Of a stretch of DNA of 20,315 nt, positions 8,492 through 16,415 are shown in pieces (positions within the stretch are counted from its first letter, which is position 1; each line of letters starts with the position of its first letter). This DNA comes from Globomyces pollinis-pini (Eukaryota > Chytridiomycota > Chytridiomycetes > Rhizophydiales > Globomycetaceae). A model generated the notes under the pieces. It ran no database searches. It worked only from the letters and a program-made list of their open reading frames with translations, and had not been told where the DNA came from. The stretch lies in the NCBI GenBank assembly GCA_025399215.1, contig MU621390.1, forward strand, positions 1-20,315, given 5' to 3'. The position numbers and the translations under genes are program-made.

Positions 8492-10097
8492 ATGCAAGAG
8501 CAAACTCGAAAAGTAGCATGCGGTATTTTTTGTTTAATAATTGTAGAAAACTGTAGAATAAAGAAGAAGAAATGTGACGGAGCTGTTCCGGTTTGCTCTA
8601 CCTGTAAAGCTGCAAAAGCAAAATCAAAGGCAAAACCAGATTGTTACTACCAGAAATCTACAAAATATTACCAAATGGTCGAAGCAAAGTTATTGGATCG
8701 AATTGAATATTTGGAAAATCAATTAAATCAAGGTTACCAGATCTATGATACCTCCAGTTCTCAATCAAATAATTCCACAGTTATCAGCAATCGCATTCAA
8801 TTGTTAGATGGGAATGGATCGACTTCAGTAGAGTCAAGTTGGTTGTCACATTTCACAAATGAGAGTTTGTTCACCGAACACTTTGTACCGGTTGGTCCAC
8901 CCATTTACTTTTCACCTTACAATTTTGGAAATATATTTGAAGAACTTCAAGCAAATGAACTGTCTAATGGGATGTCAATTGTAGAAATATCTATATCCAT
9001 AAGACGGTCACTAATGGAAACTATCAAACTTTTCTCATGCGGTAGATTTGACGATTCATATAAACTATTCTGTACGTTTTGTATCACTAATTACTAAATA
9101 TTTAGTCCTTAATTACTCAAAGGGTCGAAAGTATAATTTACTATATCAGAACGCAATCTTTAACTTCCCCACGGGATATCCCAAGAATTTACCACTGGAA
9201 AATATTGATGGTATAGAAATGTCTTCTGATGCTGTACTTGAATTACAAATTTTATGGTCAGTGTTCTTAAAGGTGGATATCGTTCTAAATACTACTACTG
9301 ATGGGCAATTCATCATCCAAGAAACAGATCCGTTGATAGATATGCTAACAGTTTATCGAGTATATCCAGGGGTATATGTGAGAAACATGGCTTTAATGGA
9401 GGAATTGTCACCCGCTCCAAAAGTTGAGTTTCTTAATCATATCAAAAAAGTACGACAATATAGATATATTCTCAGTTTCTACAAGATGAAATCAAATGTA
9501 ATGTCTTTGGAAAAAATACAAGAAATCGCATTATTGATACACAACAGTAGTTTGGATGCTTTTAAAGGGTTTTCAGATCAGGATAGGATATTCGATTCTT
9601 TTGAATATTTTACAACTTCAAAAGAATATATAGCGCCAAATCATATACATATCAATGCAGAGACATTACACCCTTACTTCATCTTTGTCGAGTGCTGTTC
9701 ATTGGTTCATTCCAAAGCTATTCAGTCGGGATTTAATGGTCCTGTTACTCTCAGCAAAGCTGACGGATCTATTACATATACCTCACAAGAGGTGTTATTA
9801 TCACTCTTTCGAGCCTTGAAGTATTTAGTGACTCAGTTTTGGAGTAACCATGGTTTGGGTATGGAACCTGTAGAAGCGTACCAATTTTCCCTATGCATTG
9901 TTACAGCATATGAAGTTAGCAAAGTGACATTGGTGGGATTAACGGTAGCACCAGTAAATCGTCCCTTACTTGAAGAGGCATTGTCTATCATCAAAGATAC
10001 AATACACCCTTTTGTGGTTGAAGTGGGCTGGAATTGGGGCGTCGCTTCATATTATGCCAGTGAAATGCAAAAACTTTTAAGGGCATATTCTATTTAA
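8492..10097 (+). CDS. Zn2Cys6 transcription factor (third of three), paralogue B
   Basis: Exons 8492-8522, 8547-9071 and 9106-10097 give 515 residues; introns are 24 and 34 nt and lie exactly where those of the preceding gene lie. The spliced zinc cluster is ACENCRIKKKKCDGAVPVC with ligands C10, C13, C20, C27, C30 and C43, again with 12 residues before the last cysteine. The coiled-coil linker YYQMVEAKLLDRIEYLENQL and the C-terminal GWNWGVASYYAS block match paralogue A closely, showing tandem duplication. I chose ATG 8492 because the reading frame upstream of it has no similarity to paralogue A. Intron 1 is 24 nt and contains no in-frame stop, so an unspliced transcript still encodes a full-length protein with eight extra residues between the first two zinc ligands. 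The product is probably a nuclear DNA-binding regulator with unknown targets. Confidence 0.87.
8523..8546 (+). other. 24-nt intron inside the zinc cluster, frame-neutral
   Basis: GTATTTTTTG at the donor and AATTGTAG at the acceptor. It interrupts a codon (phase 1) right after the first zinc-binding cysteine. Removal restores the canonical C-x2-C pair (CENC). Retention would insert eight residues without a stop and replace the C-x2-C spacing. The equivalent intron in paralogue A (6333-6357) is 25 nt and would frameshift if retained. Confidence 0.8.
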
Positions 10098-10167
10098 TAA
10101 ATAGCATTTTAATAGTACGAGACAAAAGATAAATTATTCACTACTTTATTGGGGTTGGTATATGCAA

Positions 10168-11435
10168 TTACTGTTTAATCTGAGGTTCAAAATGATATCC
10201 TGTCTTGGACAAAACCATAGACTGAGAGCCCAGATTTTTGAAAAAGGATTTAAACGATTCTTCAGTACAATCATCCAATGTCAAACAACCAAGCAACCCT
10301 TGCCTATAGTAATGATCTATCAAATACTGAGCGCCTCGATTAAGATCCCAAAAGTCATGTTCAATATGTGATTCGTCGGATTTGAATTTTAAATGTGGTG
10401 TGATTCTATTAAGTCGGGAATTTTGATCAATTTGAAAATTTTGGGTTTTTGCAACTGTTTGTTAAAGAATGGGTTTTACTATGTAGTGCCAGATCAAATA
10501 TTGAGTCTGTTGGTTCAGAAATGCCCAATATAGCAGGATATTTGTTTTTAAAGTACGAGTTGTTTAGTCGAAAAAGCAGATAATCCGCAACATTGAGAGA
10601 GCTGGTTAATGAATCATTTGTTCCCCCTTTGGCTTAGTTGGAACAATTGATTACCTGTTAATGCAATCTTTAAACCTTCAATAGGGGTTGATACATGAGG
10701 ATTGAATATTCCTTAAATATGTTAATATGAAATGCGCTACCAGGAGTGTCAACTAGATAACTATTTGTTAGTGCTACTTAATTACATTGGCGGATCCAGA
10801 TTTATCTTTACTCTTGTTTGAATTGAAGTGGTAACTCCAGCTTTTTTACCAACTTGCGTTACTTTTCCTTTCTTGACTCCAAGTTTCCGTAGGCCATTAA
10901 TCAACGTTGACTTTCCAACATTTGGAGGTCCCACCACAATTATGGATAAATAGGGAAATCGAGCTGGATCATTGTTACATTTTTCTAAATTTAGTTAAAG
11001 AGAACAACTACGAATTGCATAATCCAAAATTGCTTTTATATTCTGTCCTTTGTTTGCCTTTGTAAAAACAACATTTTCATTTTTGTACTTGTTTAGCATC
11101 TGAATGATTGAAGATTTCATTTCTGGATTAGCTAAATCAGATTTGTTATAAATCACTAATCTATCACGTCGTCCCAATATATTGTCAAATTCAGTGTTGA
11201 TGGATGTTAATGGAATTCTAGCATCACGAACTTCTACCACTAAATCAATATGATGTAATCCATTTTGCAATTGTCTTAATGCTCTACTTTGATGCTGAGG
11301 ATACCAAAATATCTTTTGTGAATGGTTAAAAGTTGTTCTAAATTTTAATTCTTTTGCTTCTGGTTCATTGGATTGAAATGCCCTTGAATTCCAGTTGAAT
11401 TTGGAAAATCGTTGTTTTAATGTCGATTTGAACAT
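10168..11435 (-). CDS. MTG1: Mitochondrial ribosome-associated GTPase, circularly permuted (YlqF/RbgA family)
   Basis: Six exons on the minus strand: 11435-11012, 10984-10786, 10760-10741, 10711-10655, 10626-10480 and 10454-10168. They give 377 residues, close to the yeast Mtg1 length; introns are 27, 25, 29, 28 and 25 nt. The GTPase motifs occur in the circularly permuted order typical of the family: EVRDARIPL (68-76), G4 NKSD (97-100), a G5-like TKANKG, then P-loop GPPNVGKST (160-168), the G2 region KAGVTTSIQ, and G3 DTPG (212-215). ADYLLFRLN follows in the C-terminal domain. The protein acts in the mitochondrial matrix in late assembly of the large ribosomal subunit; the basic N-terminus (MFKSTLKQRFSKFNW) fits a targeting peptide. 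Exon 3 is only 20 nt and its splice splits the glycine codon of DTPG. The gene converges on the third regulator with 70 bp between stops. Confidence 0.92.
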
Positions 11436-11701
11436 CAGAGTTTAAAATCGAAAACAAAAAAAAATAAAAATTCAATCAAGTAGAAAACTTGTCTAGAAAA
11501 CTTGGATTAAAAAAATGTGGAAAGAATCTGATTATAGTCACTACAAACAGGACGTGAATAAAAACTACGAAATCAGAACACGATTATCGAAGAGTTCGTT
11601 GAAATAATGGTGATTTATACAGATTTTCGGAAATTTAACAAAATCGTTTGTAGTTTGTAAAAGTAGTTCGTAGATTTATCTAATTCACGTCAATCAGATT
11701 C
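11436..11701. promoter_or_regulatory. Divergent intergenic region, MTG1 and small unknown gene
   Basis: 266 bp between two divergent starts. It is strongly A-rich next to the MTG1 ATG (11450-11470). A 30-codon ORF (11515-11607) starts with ATG but has no supporting feature. No repeat or RNA gene is visible. A shared promoter is inferred from position. Confidence 0.35.
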
Positions 11702-12158
11702 ATGACAAACCATTTGATATCTAACCAAGTAAGAATTATTGATTAATGTTAGTCCACTATTGTTGGTGATGAACACAATGTCAACTTTGATAGTAAACTA
11801 TATGGTACAGTCAACCCAGAAAAAAATGCAGCTAATACTACATTTTTATCTGAATTGGAAATGGAAAATCATTTACATCTGAAAAGACATTTAGGACAAA
11901 AGATGGTTTACAAACGAACACTACCACGTAAATCATTTCATGTTGATGGTCTTGGTAAATTAATCATATTAAAATATGTTAGAAGCATCAATGAATGATA
12001 ACATTCGATCTCCAAATGTCAAATCTCCATTTCGATTCATGCCAAATCCAAACATTGTGGTGGCTATCGACGCGAAACAATTGATAGATACTAATATTCC
12101 AGTATATATAAGCATGATTAAACAATTAAAAAAGAAACCTTATGGTAAAAGTTTTTAA
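11702..12158 (+). CDS. Small unrecognised protein, three exons
   Basis: Exons 11702-11728, 11753-11954 and 11983-12158 give 134 residues; introns are 24 and 28 nt, both GT-AG and phase-compatible. The start ATG is preceded in frame by stops, so it is the first possible unless a further upstream exon exists. The protein is hydrophilic and rich in Asn, Lys and Pro, with segments HLKRHLGQKMVYKRTLPRK and SPFRFMPNPNIVVAIDAKQL. It ends in a basic tail (KQLKKKPYGKSF). No signal peptide, membrane segment or known motif is seen, and I do not recognise the family. The coherent reading across two miniature introns, in the style of the neighbours, is the main support. It converges on EXO84 with about 165 bp between stops. 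Confidence 0.6.
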
Positions 12159-12322
12159 TTAAGTGTAGATTGCTTCGCTCCACTACCATCAGTACCATGA
12201 TGGTTTGGTCTGGTATAATTGTATTTTATTTTCAATGAAAGAAACATTTAAAACTTTAAACTGATATCAAAGTTGTTAAATTATGAAACTACTAACAACC
12301 AACAAGATATATAGCACAAAAT

Positions 12323-15300
12323 TTATTTTGGAACAGCGCGATTTGGTAAATATGCCGCTAAAGCAGCTTCTACACGAGCCTCATAAAATTCCCCAGTCTA
12401 CCATTAGTGACATTCTCTTACTTTTAAAGGGGCACTAAGAGTCTTGTTTTGAGCAAAATAACTTCTTAAAGCTCGTTCACAAAGTTTGTTTGAAAGATCA
12501 TTTGCTTCTTCTGTCACATAAGATTCAAAAGCTTTCAACAGATAATGCATATCTAGAACAAATAACTGAACTCCACAGAAACCAAATCGACGTGGTCCAC
12601 GAGAGGTTTGCCAGCATTCATCTAGTGTTTAATTAAAAACTTCTTACTGGTAGTGTCCATGTGTGTAAGAATTTGCAGAATCAGTTCTTGCAAAAACCGC
12701 GCTCCATTCAAAACGATTCCAGTTTCTTCTAAAACCACAAAAAGACTTGTCACTAACTGAAATTTAAAGAAACCAGAATACTGTTTGCATATCTTGGGTT
12801 GGCATTGCTGTATCTAAGATTGTAGCATTCTAGAGAAGATAAATTTCGATTCATTTACATCTGAGTAATCAATTTTTTGAAAGTTATATTCCACTTTGAT
12901 GAGCCTCTTCTTTATTTGTAATATTCCCCGTTTTCTATATTCAAGAACCATATCTATAGAAAATTAGGTCTTGAAATTAACCCACTTTTCAATTCAAGTT
13001 GCTCCTTGATTAACTCTGGAATTGGCCGATCAAATCTTTCCTAAATACGATTAATATTGCTTTAATAATGCTTTACTGTCAATTGATGTTTAGTATTTTT
13101 GAAAATATGTTCTACAATGAATACTGCGTCGGTCAAAATGGTCAAGTACTACAAATTACTATCAGTCCAAAAATATTTATACTTGACTAACTGATAACTC
13201 TTTATCAATTTGAATATTCAAGGTTTGGATGTATGTTTTAAAAAAAGCTCCTAGACTTTTGACTATACAATTGTACAACTAAAGTTGGCGAATATTTGTT
13301 TACTTGAAATGTGATTAGAACTCCTATATCCGACCCAAATGAAGTTAAAACGGTAAAGAAATGGATAGCTGATTCACTCAATCGAGGAATTTCAATATCT
13401 AGCTATTAAAAATACAATCTGTAATATTACCAAATTTGATATTTGCACTATCAAATATTTCAGTGTTCAAATCTAATCTGTTGTAATTATCTTTCATAAC
13501 GCTATGAAAGATTTCCTTGTCACATTTAACAGCATGAACTTCAATAGCATTCATTAGATCATCATTGATAATATTTTCAAAAGTTGATGTTAAGTTCATT
13601 CCCACTGAATGAAGCTAAATAGATAAATTAACATTCCGTACCTCTTCACATCTATCTAGAGCGGTAATAACACATTCTGCAATTATATGAAATTCATGAT
13701 CCACTCCAAAAATCTGCTTTCGAAACTTCTTTCCAAAATAATCCAATTCAATCTGAATCCATTTCATAAACCCTGCATATCGAATAAGCAACCAAGCCGT
13801 TACCAGATGCCATCGATGGGTCATGGAAAGAGCCCCCAAACCAATCACAAGTATTTTTTATCAGTCTAAAGAAAATATCACAATAATCAAACATATATGC
13901 TACTATATCTCCATTGAAATGGAGTTGTCGTAGTCTATGTCGAATAACTTGGCTACGAGTAGTCAAGTAAATATCTCGAGCCTAACACTTTAGCCAATGC
14001 ATATTTACATGATCCCCAAGTCCGAGTCGCTGCAATCTATCAATATCCGCCTGAATTTGATTTTTAGTTGCTGAAGTGCTGGTTAGATCAATCGACACGA
14101 TTTCCGAGAGGGTCGTGATACGTTCTTCAATACTAGATCGGATGAACTGTAAACGTGCGGTATCATTATCACACAAAGCCATAATTTGTCTCGCTATATC
14201 ACAAATTCAATATTTTAAGAAGTACCTTTTTCCACATTTAAAACAGCCTGGTCAAAATCTCGATGTGCAATCAATACATCAAGATCATCAGATAATTCCA
14301 ATAACCACCGATAGTCCGCTTCACTTAAGTTATCCTAATTATGAATAAGAATCATCCATACTTTTAGAATCTTCTTGTTTTCTTTTTCCACAATAGGCGC
14401 TACTACCAAAGATGGACTAGGGATCATACTCTACAATGAACACTAATAAATGAATATACAATAGCAGATTTTTTAGATTCCAATTCCATTTTTTTCAAGG
14501 TTAATAAATCACCCGTCACTTTAATAATAACTGAAATAACAGATTTCTTTTCTTGTAAAGTTTCCGCCTTATACATATATAATTCTGACCCCTTCATGAT
14601 CTTGAATGCAAAATTCATTTCTAATAGGTTAATTCTTGATAATATACCTGGTGAATCTTTCATATCAATGAATGCAATTTCATTGATTCCAAATAATTTA
14701 TCAGGTACCAGACGATTTTTACCGGACATCATATTCTTCTTCCATAAAGCAACCACAATGAAATCGCTCAATACATGAATGTATACCTTTGTATGAGTAT
14801 ATAATGCTTACCACGTCTTTTTGTTTGTAATTTGCTGGATTGATCTCTGTTAATCGTAATTGAGATCCATCATGTTCTAAATATCGACTCGGATTCTCTG
14901 GTAACGATTTCTACCAATAAATAAATTGAATTTTACCTGCAGACCATCGATTTCACGGTATAGATTACCCAATCTCGTACGTTTCAATTCCTTTTCAATT
15001 TCCTCCTTGGCCAATTGTTTTGCAATCTCATCTTCATCTACATCATCCATTCCGTTATCTAATGGAGTCGATACAGCGACCGTATTAGCAACTAAAAAGA
15101 TTATTATTCAGTCATTCATGTGTGTTTGGTAAGTAAACAAAGCTTGTTGAGCAGAGTGGAATTACCTTGACCAAATGAACCAAAATTATCACGGACTTCT
15201 TTCAATTCTGATAAAACTGATTTTACTGCAATCATATCACCCTCCAATTTGGTAATTTCCTTTGAAATAATGACAAATTCATTATAATTCTTAAATACAT

Positions 15301-15703
15301 TTTTACGTAATTCTTGTGAAGTGATATCTTTAATATCAGCCAATTGTAAATGCAATTGCTGAATCGAATCCTCATTTGGCAATTTCTGTAATGCTGTTCT
15401 AATTTGAATTTCAACATTAAAAGTTTCATCAGATAATCGATTGAAATCAAATTGTATTCCACTAGCGGATTCGGTACGTTGATGATGAGCATGAGTATTG
15501 GCTTGAATACCAGGCATCATGGATGCATTCATTTGATGTCCTTTGATTTTACCTACTGCATTGGCTGCAGCTCCAGTGAAAACTCCTGCAGCTCCAGTAA
15601 CTGCTCCAGTTATGTTTCCTACTATTCCTCGTTTCTTTTCGCCTAAACTATGAGACGAGTCAGTTTGTAGAATCGCTCCCGATTGTACTTTGGTATGATT
15701 CAT
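12323..15703 (-). CDS. EXO84: Exocyst complex subunit Exo84, 19 exons
   Basis: Minus-strand exons: 15703-15166, 15091-14937, 14910-14812, 14786-14460, 14430-14362, 14334-14226, 14193-14009, 13981-13804, 13772-13642, 13614-13431, 13398-13304, 13278-13183, 13148-13077, 13040-12986, 12953-12859, 12829-12782, 12756-12648, 12621-12422 and 12397-12323, giving 939 residues. Introns are 74 nt (first) and then seventeen of 24-36 nt, with every phase consistent. Domains: a Gly/Ala-rich N-terminal stretch (29-55); the Vps51/Exo84-type helical segment ELRKNVFKNYNEFVIISKEI (about 130-150); a PH domain (about 265-365: VYIHVLSDFIVVALW, FAFKIMKGSELYMYKAE); then the helical Exo84 C-terminal region (WLLELSDDLDVLIAHRDFDQ, DIYLTTRSQVIRHRLRQLHF). 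The distal part, with RGPRRFGFCGVQLFVLDMHY, resembles the longer plant-type Exo84 proteins rather than short ascomycete ones. The protein acts in tethering secretory vesicles at the plasma membrane. Confidence 0.92.
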
Positions 15704-15806
15704 TTGAAAAAACGCGATAGAAAGTCAATTCATCAAAATCTTATACAAAAGATTCAAAAAACATGACATCAATTGAATTTCAATTCAATCAACTTGAAAT
15801 ATTTAT
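15704..15806. promoter_or_regulatory. Short spacer upstream of EXO84
   Basis: 103 bp between the stop of the small membrane-protein gene and the EXO84 ATG, both on the minus strand. It is AT-rich with a pair of overlapping CAATTGAATTTCAATTCAAT-type motifs at about 15770-15790. The EXO84 promoter presumably lies here or overlaps the upstream gene. Confidence 0.35.
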
Positions 15807-16172
15807 TTATTCAGTTAAAGTTTCAATTAGTCCCAAGTAATCTGACCAATAAACGTATCCTGTCTTTGCGTACCAAACCAACATGCAATACACATACCCC
15901 AGTCCGTAATTAAGCAATGAAAGTATCAATGAGACCACCACAACTATCATCATCAACCCCATAAATCGTGCATGACGGCATATCACCATCTGTACTGGTT
16001 GCATATATAACTGCATACTCTCTACCCATAAATGATAATTGGTGAGATGTTGCTGTGTGGATACTATGATATCGAATGCATAGATTTGTATATTTTTGAT
16101 ATTTTGGTAGAGTTTATGACGATGTTGAAGATATAATTGTTGAAAATCACGCTTAAAGTCTATTTCTTTCAT
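15807..16172 (-). CDS. Small unrecognised membrane protein
   Basis: 121 residues in one exon with a clean ATG and TGA-free frame. The first 65 residues are polar and helical, rich in Gln, His and Tyr (FQQLYLQHRHKLYQNIKNIQ). Residues 71-101 form a long hydrophobic run (MGLMMIVVVVSLILSLLNYG continuing to MLVWYA), long enough for one transmembrane helix plus a re-entrant part or for a tight helical hairpin. A short aromatic tail follows (TGYVYWSDYLGLIETLTE). No cleavable signal peptide is visible because the hydrophobic part is internal. I do not recognise the family. The gene stands between EXO84 and the acyl-CoA synthetase on the same strand, 103 and 243 bp away, and probably has its own promoter. 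Confidence 0.65.
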   Translation of the reverse strand: MKEIDFKRDFQQLYLQHRHKLYQNIKNIQIYAFDIIVSTQQHLTNYHLWVESMQLYMQPVQMVICRHARFMGLMMIVVVVSLILSLLNYGLGYVYCMLVWYAKTGYVYWSDYLGLIETLTE

Positions 16173-16415
16173 AAATTGAAATCAAAATGGTGGATATTTT
16201 TGAAGGGAAAAATACTGTGGATTTGGGGTTGTAGTTATTATAGTGGGTTGTAGTTTTTTTATAAAGATTTCATTCGTATTCAATCGATCCACGCTCAATG
16301 TACATCTGACCAGCACACAATCACAGGTTCACAATGATGAAAAAAACAAAAAACAAAATCCTCATATTATAATCAAACCAAAAAGAAAAAAAAGTGGATT
16401 ATATTGATTTGATTA

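Noticed and set aside
10162..10371. 69-codon plus-strand ORF
   Set aside because: It is antisense to the last MTG1 exon, whose minus-strand reading joins in phase to the rest of the GTPase.
11515..11607. 30-codon ORF beginning MWKESDYSHY
   Set aside because: Very short, in an intergenic region, with no donor that joins it in phase to the downstream small gene.
15116..15703. Separate 195-residue gene on the minus strand
   Set aside because: It is the first exon of EXO84; the last 16 codons are intron sequence after the donor at 15165.
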